NCBI RefSeq assembly: GCF_023074055.1
Contig: NZ_JADPKR010000115.1
Coordinates: 1 to 64,000, forward strand
Source: Bradyrhizobium sp. 141
GTDB lineage: Bacteria; Pseudomonadota; Alphaproteobacteria; Rhizobiales; Xanthobacteraceae
DNA: 64,000 bases
Reading direction: 5' to 3'
Positions 7,213 through 13,790 of this stretch are shown here, piece by piece (positions within the stretch are counted from its first letter, which is position 1; every line of letters starts with the position of its first letter). The position numbers were made by a program, and so were the translations under genes. Below the pieces are notes generated by a model. It worked only from the letters and a program-made list of their open reading frames with translations, had not been told where the DNA came from and ran no database searches.

Positions 7213-7227
7213 GATGGCCTCCTAAAG

Positions 7228-7295
7228 GACAGCCCCGCAGCGGCGGCGCCACGGGGCTGTCAGTGCCGGCACGCAGGGGGGAGAATGCCGGCACT
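7228..7295. other. two adjacent perfect hairpins
   Basis: Two 10-bp perfect stems lie end to end: GACAGCCCCG (7228-7237 with 7252-7261) and AGTGCCGGCA (7262-7271 with 7286-7295). They sit between two minus-strand small genes. Neither has a T-run on the minus strand, so they may be a processed leader structure or a Rho-type end rather than a simple intrinsic terminator. Confidence 0.45.
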
Positions 7296-7383
7296 GCTTA
7301 ATTAATGAATTTCGATGGGCCGGACTTGTTCCTAAGGGCGCTGCGCCGAGTCCGAACGGCGCTCTGATGCAAGAGGCCTGGCC

Positions 7384-7536
7384 TCACTCCGGATCGGCTT
7401 CCTCGTCGCCGTTCTCGAGCTGCGCCCGATATTCCTGCGCAGCTTTCAATAGAGCTTCTCTGATTTCGCCGTCCGCCGTCTGAGCGGCGAGAGCTTCGGC
7501 ACGGTCGGCCTGATGCCGGAGAGATTCCTTGGTCAT
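7384..7536 (-). CDS. small helical hypothetical protein
   Basis: 50-aa, strongly helical and acidic at the end. It looks like an amphipathic Ala/Glu-rich helix pair. It follows the 50-aa gene at 7571 by 34 bases in the same direction, so probably shares its transcript. The ribosome site is weak, and a longer form starting near 7590 is possible. Unrecognised. Confidence 0.4.
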   Translation of the reverse strand: MTKESLRHQADRAEALAAQTADGEIREALLKAAQEYRAQLENGDEEADPE

Positions 7537-7570
7537 GCACAGCCAACTCGGCCGGCATCGCGCCGGTTCC

Positions 7571-7723
7571 TCAGGCCGCCTTCTCGACACCCTTCGCGAC
7601 GATCTCGACTTCGAAACAGCCCATGTCGCGGAGCTCGGCGGCCTTCTTCTCGGCCGCTTCCCTGGTGTCTCTCTTCAAAATGATCTGGCCCGCTCCGTCG
7701 CGGGCGCAAACGAAATAAGGCAT
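7571..7723 (-). CDS. small hypothetical protein
   Basis: 50 aa, predicted beta-beta-alpha-beta: Tyr-Phe-Val-Cys-Ala-Arg-Asp-Gly, then a helix with Ala-Ala-Glu-Lys-Lys-Ala-Ala-Glu-Leu, then Phe-Glu-Val-Glu-Ile-Val. GGGAA lies 7 bases before the ATG. It has the look of a compact single-domain protein. Unrecognised family. Confidence 0.5.
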   Translation of the reverse strand: MPYFVCARDGAGQIILKRDTREAAEKKAAELRDMGCFEVEIVAKGVEKAA

Positions 7724-7780
7724 TTCGATTCCCAATTTCGTTTGCATACACACGGTACCAGGTTTCCGCAATTCTACGGC

Positions 7781-7972
7781 TCACTCCTCTAGCCCAGCCT
7801 TTTGCCGCATCTTGTCGATCAGCTCGGAGGCCTCGGCCTTGGTCAGGTCCTGCTCCGGCGGGGTCTGGCGCGCCTGCTCGGCGAGGGTCTTGAGGTAGGA
7901 TTCCTGGGCTCCCGTCATCGGATCGTTCCCGGAAACCCAGTCTTTCGGGTCCTTCCCGGTGTTGTCTGCCAT
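7781..7972 (-). CDS. DUF3072 domain protein
   Basis: 63-aa protein matching the DUF3072 family: Trp-Val-Ser-Gly-Asn-Asp-Pro-Met-Thr-Gly-Ala-Gln, then a helix and the C-terminal Ala-Ser-Glu-Leu-Ile-Asp-Lys-Met. ATG at 7972 has AGGAG 7 bases before it. The family resembles small SAP-like helical DNA-binding modules, but its role is not established. Confidence 0.75.
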   Translation of the reverse strand: MADNTGKDPKDWVSGNDPMTGAQESYLKTLAEQARQTPPEQDLTKAEASELIDKMRQKAGLEE

Positions 7973-8067
7973 CGCATGTCTCCTTTTCCTTTTCCGTCCA
8001 ACGTCGGACTCGACTCTTCGTTCCGTTTTTGTTCTCATGGCGTCATATTCAAATCGCGAGGCGGAAC

Positions 8068-8301
8068 ATGCCGGACCTGGACACTGTCAGGCGGGAGATC
8101 GAACGGATGCGCATCCAGATGGGCAGGCAGAGGAAGGAGATCCTGCAGCTGCAGCGGGCGGGCCTCGGGACGGCTTCGGCCGAAGCTCTGCTGTCGCGGA
8201 TGGAGGCGAAGGTCGAAGGTCTTTGCGCTGAGCGTGACGCGCTGAAGACTGCGCAGCCGCGCCAGACCAGGGGCAGGGTGCTCGGCGGGAGGACGTGGTG
8301 A
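8068..8301 (+). CDS. coiled-coil small protein
   Basis: 77 aa. Residues 2-60 form a charged helical pair (Asp-Leu-Asp-Thr-Val-Arg-Arg-Glu-Ile-Glu, then a second helix with Glu-Ala-Lys-Val-Glu-Gly-Leu), and the tail is basic. GAGGCGG lies before the ATG. The stop overlaps the start of the next gene (GTGA), so the two are translationally coupled. No named family. Confidence 0.55.
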   Translation: MPDLDTVRREIERMRIQMGRQRKEILQLQRAGLGTASAEALLSRMEAKVEGLCAERDALKTAQPRQTRGRVLGGRTW

Positions 8302-8522
8302 GCAGGCGATGGTTCGACGACGAAAGAGAGCTATCGCCTTTCCTCGCCGCGCTCGAGGACGTCCGCCGCAAGGCAACGCGGGAAGGGTGGTGCTATGCCC
8401 ACGTCCAGGCCATCATCGTGGCCATCGACCAGTACGCGGAAGCCGCGACCGGCAACCGCGAATATTTCCTGAACAAGCCGGTCTCGATCGGTAGCAGCCG
8501 GAAAGCCGGGGACATTCCGTAG
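8298..8522 (+). CDS. small hypothetical protein coupled to the coiled-coil gene
   Basis: 74 aa, starting at a GTG overlapping the upstream stop (a tandem GTG 3 bases earlier is equally possible). It has a helical core with Trp-Cys-Tyr-Ala-His-Val-Gln-Ala-Ile-Ile-Val-Ala-Ile-Asp-Gln-Tyr-Ala-Glu and a Asn-Arg-Glu-Tyr-Phe-Leu-Asn-Lys-Pro segment. GGGAGG lies upstream. Small proteins of this kind recur in Bradyrhizobium, but I recognise no function. Confidence 0.55.
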   Translation: MSRRWFDDERELSPFLAALEDVRRKATREGWCYAHVQAIIVAIDQYAEAATGNREYFLNKPVSIGSSRKAGDIP

Positions 8523-8738
8523 AGAGCCGTGGCGCGGAGAAGCCCAAACGGTAAGTGCCCCGGGGCCGCTGAAGCGCCATGACTGCCGGAGAGGCGCTGC
8601 CCCAGGCTGCGGCGCCTCTTGTGACGATCAATTCGTCGGGAGTCCGTCGCTTGCAGGTTAGCAATGCCCTGGTGTGTGACTCGTCGGTACGAAATTGGAG
8701 GCATGGGCAAAGCGACAAGGACGTGATAAATTCCAGGA

Positions 8739-8939
8739 ATGCCAAAGCAAAAGCGACAGACTGGAAAAACCGACAAGGGCGGCTTCGTGGTTGGCCGCGC
8801 CAGCTTTGCGAAGATCAGCGCTGTTGAAGGCATTCGGCTGAAGCCGGCTATGACCAAACGAGCTGCCGAAGCCACTGCCAAGGGCCTGTCCGCGGAAGAG
8901 TATCGCCGCACGATCTTGCGCAGCTACCGCAAAGGCTGA
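8739..8939 (+). CDS. Fic antitoxin-like small protein
   Basis: 66-aa basic protein immediately upstream (10 bases) of fic, the usual order of class I antitoxin/Fic pairs such as vbhA/vbhT. The segment Lys-Ile-Ser-Ala-Val-Glu-Gly-Ile resembles the inhibitory helix motif (Ser/Thr)-x3-Glu-(Gly/Asn). Here the Ser stands three rather than four positions before Glu and position -4 is Ile. A C-terminal helix with Ala-Glu-Glu-Tyr-Arg-Arg-Thr-Ile-Leu follows, as in VbhA-like proteins. It probably keeps Fic inactive by blocking ATP gamma-phosphate binding, if the shifted Ser is tolerated. Confidence 0.6.
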   Translation: MPKQKRQTGKTDKGGFVVGRASFAKISAVEGIRLKPAMTKRAAEATAKGLSAEEYRRTILRSYRKG

Positions 8940-8949
8940 GCGCAATCGC

Positions 8950-9525
8950 ATGTACGATGCGATTGACGATCCTTACACCTACGAAAACTCCACCGTCCTC
9001 GTTAACAAGCTCGATCTGCGGGACCAGGAAGAGCTTGACGATTTCGAAGCCGAAATCTCAAGCGCTCGATCGAGCGAGCCGTTTCCCGAAGGCCAGCTGG
9101 ACTTCGCCCACTACTGCGCTGTTCATCATCACCTTTTCCAGGACGTCTACGAATGGGCAGGGACGCCGCGGACGGTCCGGATGTCTAAACAAGGCAGTCC
9201 ATTTTGTTTCCCCGAACATATCGATGCCCAGGCCGCGAAGCTTTTTGAAGAATTGAAAACCGACCATTTCCTCAAGGATCTTCCTGTGACCGAGTTCGCA
9301 GCGAAGGCTGCTCACTTCCTCGCTGAATTGAACGTCATCCACGCATTCCGCGAAGGAAACGGGCGGTCTCAATTGTCGTTCTTTGCCATGTTGGCCGAGC
9401 TGGCCGGCCATCCGCTCGATCTGGAACGGCTCGACCCTGGCGCTATGCTCGATGCCATGATTGCCAGTTTCGACGGAGATGAAACCGAGTTGGCCCAAGT
9501 CATAGCTGGCCTCGTCACCGTCTAA
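8950..9525 (+). CDS. fic: Fic/DOC family protein (AMPylator-type toxin)
   Basis: 191-aa single-domain Fic protein that would transfer AMP or another nucleotide moiety to a target hydroxyl. The active-site loop is His131-Ala-Phe-Arg-Glu135-Gly-Asn137-Gly-Arg139, with catalytic His131 and Mg-binding Glu135. The flap region around Trp69-Ala-Gly-Thr-Pro-Arg is the normal Fic beta hairpin. The second arginine of H-x-F-x-(D/E)-G-N-G-R-x-x-R is replaced by Leu142, which may change nucleotide handling. It is paired with the small gene at 8739. Target unknown. Confidence 0.88.
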   Translation: MYDAIDDPYTYENSTVLVNKLDLRDQEELDDFEAEISSARSSEPFPEGQLDFAHYCAVHHHLFQDVYEWAGTPRTVRMSKQGSPFCFPEHIDAQAAKLFEELKTDHFLKDLPVTEFAAKAAHFLAELNVIHAFREGNGRSQLSFFAMLAELAGHPLDLERLDPGAMLDAMIASFDGDETELAQVIAGLVTV

Positions 9526-9542
9526 CCCGGAGGGCAACGGCG

Positions 9543-9761
9543 ATGAATTTAATCCACGGTCGCCGAACCCCAGCCCCGCCGGCGCGACCAATCGTTATGC
9601 TTCAAGCCTTGCTCAGCGCGATCGTGGATATTGTCCTGTCTGCCGCATCGAGCGCCGTCGTCAGGTTTTTCGGCCTCGAAAATGTCGTCGAAATCGCGAC
9701 GGCTGTCTTCGGCCTCGGCTGTATCGTGATCGGCTCTGCAGTCTTTTTGCTGGAGCACTGA
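9543..9761 (+). CDS. small two-helix membrane protein
   Basis: 72 aa with GGAGGG upstream of the ATG. A basic Pro-rich N-terminus is followed by an amphipathic stretch (19-45) and a hydrophobic helix (about 47-70). An internal ATG at 9597 would give a 54-aa form. It lies 17 bases after fic, so may be on the same transcript. Unrecognised. Confidence 0.5.
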   Translation: MNLIHGRRTPAPPARPIVMLQALLSAIVDIVLSAASSAVVRFFGLENVVEIATAVFGLGCIVIGSAVFLLEH

Positions 9762-9773
9762 CGAGGGAGCGTC

Positions 9774-10151
9774 GTGAAGACGATCACATTGCTTGCAATG
9801 GCGGCGCTGCTGCTGCTGGAAGCCTTCGGCCCGACGTCGAGCGTCGGCGGCCCGATGACCTTCATGCTGGTCTTTGTTGTCGTGATGCTGGCGGTCGCGA
9901 TCTACGAGGCCTGGTCGAACAGGCGCGGGACGATCGGATGGATCGTCAATGTCTTTGCCTGCGCTTTTGGCGGCCTGGTCGCGATTGCCCTGGTCGGAAT
10001 GGCGATGGACATCGTGCTCCCGTACCTTCACCTCGAAGGCTCGCTCGCCTCGTTGCAGCATCCCCTGAAGTATGTCGTGGTCGCAGCCGTTGCGCTTCTC
10101 ATGGTGCTGGGATCATGGCTCCCGCTCCAGCTCTTGAACCGGCACCGCTGA
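9774..10151 (+). CDS. four-helix membrane protein
   Basis: 125 aa with a GTG start and GAGGGAG upstream. Hydrophobic segments fall at about 4-18, 28-46, 57-83 and 100-120, with short loops, so it is an integral inner-membrane protein. It lies 12 bases after the small membrane gene at 9543, in a likely operon. No family or active-site motif is visible. Confidence 0.6.
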   Translation: MKTITLLAMAALLLLEAFGPTSSVGGPMTFMLVFVVVMLAVAIYEAWSNRRGTIGWIVNVFACAFGGLVAIALVGMAMDIVLPYLHLEGSLASLQHPLKYVVVAAVALLMVLGSWLPLQLLNRHR

Positions 10152-10207
10152 TACGACCCTCGGCAGCCCCGGGGGACAGCCGAGGCCGACACCTTCGCTG
10201 CTTGCAG

Positions 10208-10510
10208 CTAGGCCGCAATCCGTTGTTCGACCGGGGCCGTCAGCAGCTTGAGCGCTTGGGCGTGTTGCAGGTCGGGGACCGCGATGGCCGTGTGGCTGTA
10301 GATCGCATGGCTGCGTGATTTTGCAATCGTGTCCAGGATCTGACCGCCCTTGATGACGTGAAGGCCCATGCCCTCGTCAGTGGGGAAGATCGCCAGCACC
10401 ACGTCATAGGCCGCGATGACGGCTCTGAGCGCTTCGGCCTTGTCCTCGGCGACGTCGACAAAGACACGAACATCAGCCGCGAGTTCACGCAGCTCGTTAA
10501 AATCCAGCAC
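10208..10510 (-). CDS. hypothetical alpha/beta protein
   Basis: 100 aa from a GTG at 10510 with GGAG about 10 bases before it. Alternating strands and helices (Val-Phe-Val-Asp-Val-Ala, Val-Val-Leu-Ala-Ile-Phe) suggest a small alpha/beta fold. A TTG at 10531 is an alternative start. No family recognised. Confidence 0.45.
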   Translation of the reverse strand: MLDFNELRELAADVRVFVDVAEDKAEALRAVIAAYDVVLAIFPTDEGMGLHVIKGGQILDTIAKSRSHAIYSHTAIAVPDLQHAQALKLLTAPVEQRIAA

Positions 10511-10622
10511 TGTCAGGATACTCCAACGCAACGATACTGAAGTGAGCTTGGCGGCGTTGGGTTACTGAAGTGTCAACAAGGCAAGCCGAGCCACAAGTTT
10601 CACGCCGAGGTGACTTCACGCT

Positions 10623-10724
10623 CTAAAGCGCGATGCGATGAGGATGAATCGCCATCGCGCTTTAGGTTGTTGTTTAAGCATGATCTTTTCGGAAAACCGC
10701 TGCGCACTTGTCCGGATCATGCTT
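10623..10724. repeat. dispersed double-hairpin repeat
   Basis: Two perfect palindromic stems lie in tandem: CTAAAGCGCGATG (10623-10635 with 10653-10665) and AAGCATGATC (10676-10685 with 10715-10724). This combination is a well-known intergenic repeat in Bradyrhizobium-type genomes. Its end supplies the stop codon region of the minus-strand gene at 10724. Confidence 0.75.
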
Positions 10725-11215
10725 TAGCGCTTTGCGTCCTCCTTGCGCAGCCGGACCTCCGCGGACTCGTCCACGAGGTTCAAGGCGAGGCCGTCATAGC
10801 TCAGCTTGAGCCCGCGGCCGACGATCCATGTCCACCCCTCGCGGTCCTTGACGGCTTGCGCGTTGACCTGGTCGGAGATCGATTTGACGGCGGTTTCCTG
10901 CGACCCCGGATTGTTCAACGTCGCATTGACGCGCCGGATCGGGTGCCTGGCGTCGGCCTCGTCGCTGTCGACGGTGACCTTGGCGCCATTGATGTCGCAT
11001 TCGAGGGTGTAGGAGCCGCGGCCCCGGCGGCAGAGATAGTGGCGTTGAGTGACGAGCTTGCTGGTCTCATCGAACGTCATCCCGGGCGAGAAGCCGAAGA
11101 TGTCGGACTTTTTCACGACGGCGAGGGACGCAGGCTTCAGGAAGCTCGGCTGGATCGCGACGAGGGCTGCCACGACAATAACGATCAAACCTGCGACGAC
11201 GATAGCGACCTTCAT
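10724..11215 (-). CDS. membrane-anchored hypothetical protein
   Basis: 163 aa. One N-terminal transmembrane helix (about 3-22) precedes a soluble periplasmic domain with a Phe-Gly-Phe-Ser-Pro-Gly-Met-Thr-Phe-Asp segment. That segment is typical of small periplasmic domains that measure or bind a ligand. Two cysteines in Tyr-Leu-Cys-Arg-Arg...Leu-Glu-Cys could form a disulfide. ATG at 11215 was chosen; a GTG two codons upstream is possible. The stop codon lies in the edge of the dispersed repeat. Confidence 0.6.
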   Translation of the reverse strand: MKVAIVVAGLIVIVVAALVAIQPSFLKPASLAVVKKSDIFGFSPGMTFDETSKLVTQRHYLCRRGRGSYTLECDINGAKVTVDSDEADARHPIRRVNATLNNPGSQETAVKSISDQVNAQAVKDREGWTWIVGRGLKLSYDGLALNLVDESAEVRLRKEDAKR

Positions 11216-11281
11216 GAGCACCCCACGAGAGAACTTCAGACCCTTATATCAGCCGGGGCGTTCTGCCATGCCCAAAAGCGA

Positions 11282-11310
11282 AAACCCCGCCTGGGGGAAG
11301 CGGGGCCTTC
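11282..11310 (-). terminator. GC hairpin with T-run on minus strand
   Basis: On the minus strand a 6-bp GC stem (GCGGGG complement, 11301-11306 with 11286-11291) is followed by TTTT. It lies about 67 bases upstream of the start of the minus-strand gene at 11215, so it would end or attenuate a transcript entering that gene. Confidence 0.4.
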
Positions 11311-11564
11311 TGGTGGGGTGAAGCTTGGGGACTTCAATGATGAGACGTGCCAGCCGCCAAATGGTTCAAACAGGACCGAGGTATGTCCTGCGGCATCTTG
11401 CACAGGAAGCAGGGAACCCCGCAGAACCCCTGCTTGCGTTTTCGGCCTCGATGGGTTCTAAGCCCCGTCACTTCATGACCTCTGGCATGAAATCAGCAGC
11501 GCGTCCCCGCGCTTCAGGCCGCGTCCACAGCAGAGTTGCTCGCGCGCACAAAAGGAATTCAGAC

Positions 11565-11861
11565 ATGGCGAAGATGACGAAGACTCAATTGATTGATGCA
11601 ATTGCCGAGGGCACGCAGCTTTCGAAGAACGACGTGAAGTCGGTGATCGAGTTCATGGCCACCGTCGGCTACAAGGAGCTCAACGAGTCCGGCGAGTTCG
11701 TCATTCCCGGCTTCGTGAAGATGTCGGTCGTGAACAAGCCGGCGACCGAAGCCCGCATGGGCGTCAATCCCTTCACCAAGGAGCCGATGCAGTTTGCGGC
11801 CAAGCCCGCGAGCAAGTCGGTCAAGGCCTCGCCGCTGAAGGTGGCCAAGGATTCCGTCTAA
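11565..11861 (+). CDS. HU family DNA-binding protein
   Basis: 98-aa histone-like protein. It has the HU order: N-terminal helices (Lys-Thr-Gln-Leu-Ile-Asp-Ala-Ile-Ala-Glu), then the Gly-Glu-Phe-Val-Ile-Pro-Gly-Phe-Val strand pair and the arm region Val-Asn-Lys-Pro-Ala-Thr. The arm Pro that intercalates in DNA is present. A Lys/Ala/Ser-rich C-terminal tail (80-95) resembles those of rhizobial HU variants. AAAGGA precedes ATG at 11565; upstream codons in frame have no similarity. It would bend and compact DNA non-specifically in the nucleoid. Confidence 0.88.
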   Translation: MAKMTKTQLIDAIAEGTQLSKNDVKSVIEFMATVGYKELNESGEFVIPGFVKMSVVNKPATEARMGVNPFTKEPMQFAAKPASKSVKASPLKVAKDSV

Positions 11862-11911
11862 GGCGCTGCCGACGTCATTGCGGCGGGCTTTTTCGCGAGC
11901 CGGCGCAACGA

Positions 11912-12088
11912 TCAACGGCTGAAGACAAAGTGGTGTTCGGCGACGGCGATGCCGAACATCGCCACGACGATCAGGACAAACCACAGAGATCGTCGGTCGG
12001 CCTGTCCGGGCGCGCTCTGCGGTTTCCCGCAAGCCGGGCAGATCGAAAGTCCGATCGGGACCTCGTTCTCACAGAACTCGCAGATCAT
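11912..12088 (-). CDS. zinc-ribbon membrane protein
   Basis: 58 aa. An N-terminal zinc ribbon (C3, C6, C17, C20; Cys-x2-Cys...Cys-x2-Cys) is followed by one transmembrane helix (about 35-50) and a short His-containing tail. AGAGG lies 7 bases before the ATG. The architecture suggests a tiny membrane protein with a metal-bound cytoplasmic knuckle. Function unknown. Confidence 0.6.
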   Translation of the reverse strand: MICEFCENEVPIGLSICPACGKPQSAPGQADRRSLWFVLIVVAMFGIAVAEHHFVFSR

Positions 12089-12122
12089 CGGCGCCTCTGG
12101 CAGTCAGCGACGGCCTCAAGAG

Positions 12123-12147
12123 AAAAACCCCGCGCTTTCGCACGGGG
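12123..12147 (-). terminator. intrinsic terminator, minus strand
   Basis: An 8-bp GC stem with a GAAA tetraloop (12140-12147 with 12128-12135) is followed by TTTTT on the minus strand. It lies 35 bases upstream of the zinc-ribbon gene start. It would end a transcript from upstream or act as a leader attenuator. Confidence 0.6.
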
Positions 12148-12164
12148 CTCTTCTGGCTGACGGC

Positions 12165-12300
12165 GTTGGGATTTCAGCGCCTGGCCGCCAGCCGTATTCC
12201 TAACTTAAAGTTGAAAACCCAAAAAGCAACCGCGCCGCGATGACGGAATATGTTCGTCTACCCGCGGCGCTGCCATATGACTGGGCGCTGAAATCCCCAG
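12165..12300. repeat. inverted repeat with GGGATTTCAGCGCC arms
   Basis: The arms GTTGGGATTTCAGCGCC (12165-12181) and its near-complement (12282-12300) enclose about 100 bp of AT-richer sequence without a gene. A third single arm lies at 18295-18315. The pair could be a small mobile element or a long RNA stem. Confidence 0.5.
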
Positions 12301-12380
12301 CTCCCATGGGTCCGCGCGGTGCCGAAAAGGTTCAACGCGACATGCCCAGGGAAATCGCCAGCAAGGGGGCTGGACTTTTT

Positions 12381-12395
12381 GTTCTCATTTTGTTC
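12381..12395 (+). promoter_or_regulatory. LexA (SOS) box
   Basis: GTTC-N7-GTTC, the direct-repeat LexA operator of alphaproteobacteria. It lies 38 bases upstream of the start codon of the 45-aa gene at 12434 and in the same orientation, so it should overlap that gene's promoter. Confidence 0.6.
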
Positions 12396-12433
12396 TAGTG
12401 AGCCGCCTTAGGTCAATCGCTTGGAGGTGACTC

Positions 12434-12571
12434 ATGACCGTCGAAAAGCAGCGTGAAGTGATCAGGCTCTGGAACGAGCTCAGGAAGCTCGAGGGCCCGG
12501 CCGCAGAGGAGCTCCGCATCCAGATCCTGGAATGCTTCTCGCAGAAGGGCCAAGCGAAGCGGGCGGCTTGA
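12434..12571 (+). CDS. 45-aa protein with SOS-type promoter
   Basis: 45 residues, highly charged and helical: Glu-Lys-Gln-Arg-Glu-Val-Ile-Arg-Leu-Trp-Asn-Glu-Leu-Arg-Lys-Leu, a short turn, then a second helix with one Cys and a Lys/Arg-rich end. GGAGGTGA lies 4 bases before the ATG, an excellent ribosome site. The LexA box just upstream suggests induction by DNA damage. No family was recognised. A small SOS-induced inhibitor of division or of a repair enzyme is one possibility. Confidence 0.6.
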   Translation: MTVEKQREVIRLWNELRKLEGPAAEELRIQILECFSQKGQAKRAA

Positions 12572-12680
12572 TCGGGCGGGCTTCGCAGCGGGGGCGGACG
12601 ACACGACCCACCTGAAGCTTGCTTTGGCGGGTTTGCCGGATCGGCCGCAACCATTCGCTGCTGATGTCCTGGGAACGAAC

Positions 12681-12878
12681 ATGTGCCATCAGCGTTCGGC
12701 CTGCATGACATGCCCGCGATGCGCCAAGCCGATGATTGCGATCTCCGCCAAGAGCTTTCGATGCGAACCTTGCCGCGAGATCGTCATCGTGTTCGCCGTC
12801 GTCTCGAAATTCTTGTCGCCGAAGATTGTGCCGACGACCGCTGAAGACGTTGCGTCGCGCGCCTTCATCGATCGTTAG
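12681..12878 (+). CDS. small zinc-ribbon protein
   Basis: 65 aa. Met-Thr-Cys-Pro-Arg-Cys...Phe-Arg-Cys-Glu-Pro-Cys forms a Cys4 zinc ribbon, followed by a hydrophobic strand or helix. A shorter form from the ATG at 12705 starts right at the ribbon. The end overlaps the dispersed repeat that begins at 12873, so the last residues are repeat-derived. Function unknown; zinc ribbons this short usually bind protein or nucleic acid. Confidence 0.5.
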   Translation: MCHQRSACMTCPRCAKPMIAISAKSFRCEPCREIVIVFAVVSKFLSPKIVPTTAEDVASRAFIDR

Positions 12879-12949
12879 GAATCGCTCCGCGCCGATTTTT
12901 CCGACTCCGATTCGTTCTTTGAGAACGAAATGGAGTCGGATGCAGAACA
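12873..12949. repeat. dispersed 77-bp repeat, copy 1
   Basis: Core CGCGCCGATTTTTCCGA is followed by the palindrome TTCGTTCTTTGAGAACGAA and GGAGTCGGATGCAGAACA. Related copies lie at 13231-13307 and 42784-42862. Confidence 0.7.
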
Positions 12950-13059
12950 TGTTGCGCCTGCCGGCGGCGATGCGGTCGCGCGTGTCAGAACCAGACAGCG
13001 TGAGGCTTCGCACAGTCCCGTCCACGTCTCTTCGTTAAGGAGTGGGCGAGGAGAGCGAC

Positions 13060-13206
13060 ATGGATGCGTGCTGGTTTCTCGCCGAGATCGCCAAAGTGTT
13101 TTGGTACGATCGGCACCCGCGTTTGCGCAAAGGCAAGCCCTCGGTGCCGCAGGTGCCGCCGCCGGGATCGAAATCTCCTGATGCTTCGTCTCGGGATGCG
13201 ACGTGA
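13060..13206 (+). CDS. 48-aa hypothetical protein
   Basis: 48 residues. A helical, Trp/Phe-rich first half (Asp-Ala-Cys-Trp-Phe-Leu-Ala-Glu-Ile-Ala-Lys-Val-Phe-Trp-Tyr) is followed by a Pro/Ser-rich basic tail. AGGAGAG lies 4 bases before the ATG. It sits between two copies of the dispersed 77-bp repeat. Unrecognised. Confidence 0.5.
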   Translation: MDACWFLAEIAKVFWYDRHPRLRKGKPSVPQVPPPGSKSPDASSRDAT

Positions 13207-13230
13207 TCGGATCGTCGCGCGTGCATGTTT

Positions 13231-13307
13231 TGTTAAGAACTGTGCCGCGCCGATTTCTTCGATTCCGATTCGTTCCTCGAGAACGAAATGGTGTCGAAGC
13301 TGGAACA
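13231..13307. repeat. dispersed 77-bp repeat, copy 2
   Basis: Same order of elements as copy 1: GTTAAGAAC, GCCGCGCCGATTTCTTCGA, palindrome TTCGTTCCTCGAGAACGAA and a GTGTCGAAGCTGGAACA end. It starts 24 bases after the stop of the 48-aa gene. Confidence 0.7.
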
Positions 13308-13483
13308 AAGCCGGTCGGCAAGCAGCAAACCGTCGCAGCCTCGGCCTTGCGCGATACGAAAAGCGGCTCGCCGTGATCGGAGGCGCTCCGCAAATTCCTA
13401 ACGATCATTTGCGGGGAAGCCGATAACCCTATTCGGTTAGGTTAAAAGCCCAATCACGTTGCGCTTGCCGCTGCTTGGGATAG

Positions 13484-13732
13484 GTGTCTGGCAAAGACAA
13501 GCAAGAAGCGACTTTGCCAAGAAGCCATTTTGTCATGACACCTTTTTCAGAGCCGTCTTTTTACCAAGGCGACCGGCCCACCTACCGGCGTGTCGCCATC
13601 GTCGGCACGTTGTTCTGTCTCGCTTTCGTGGTGATCAGCTTCTCGCTGCGGCCGCAGGTCGAGGATACGCGCGTTGCGGTCAAGGCCGACCGGCTGGTGC
13701 GCACGGCGGGCCAGGCGGCGCACGCCAATTAA
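13484..13732 (+). CDS. small single-helix membrane protein
   Basis: 82 aa from a GTG with GGGATAG upstream (an ATG at 13535 would give 65 aa). A polar N-terminus, one transmembrane helix (about 38-54), and a basic/hydrophobic tail ending Ala-Gly-Gln-Ala-Ala-His-Ala-Asn. The last codons and the stop fall in the first unit of a 19-bp tandem repeat. No known function. Confidence 0.6.
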   Translation: MSGKDKQEATLPRSHFVMTPFSEPSFYQGDRPTYRRVAIVGTLFCLAFVVISFSLRPQVEDTRVAVKADRLVRTAGQAAHAN

Positions 13733-13790
13733 TGCGGCGCACGCCAACTAGAGCTGCGCACGCCAACTAGAGCGGCGCGCGCCGATTAGC
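13715..13790. repeat. 19-bp tandem repeat, four units
   Basis: Four head-to-tail 19-bp units (GCGGCGCACGCCAACTAGA and close variants) start at 13715, 13734, 13753 and 13772. Each unit contains TAA or TAG. The first provides the stop of the plus-strand gene and the last overlaps the stop of the minus-strand gene at 13786. Confidence 0.85.

Noticed and set aside
10610..11461. A 283-codon plus-strand frame over the dispersed repeat and the anchored protein.
   Set aside because: The minus strand has a membrane helix, start and stop that fit a real gene; the plus frame begins inside a repeat.
12875..13408. A 177-codon minus-strand frame over the 48-aa gene and two repeats.
   Set aside because: Most of it is translated repeat sequence and no ribosome site precedes it; the plus-strand small gene has one.
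13715..13790. The tandem 19-bp units considered as a CRISPR array.
   Set aside because: Units are contiguous with no spacers and there are no cas genes.
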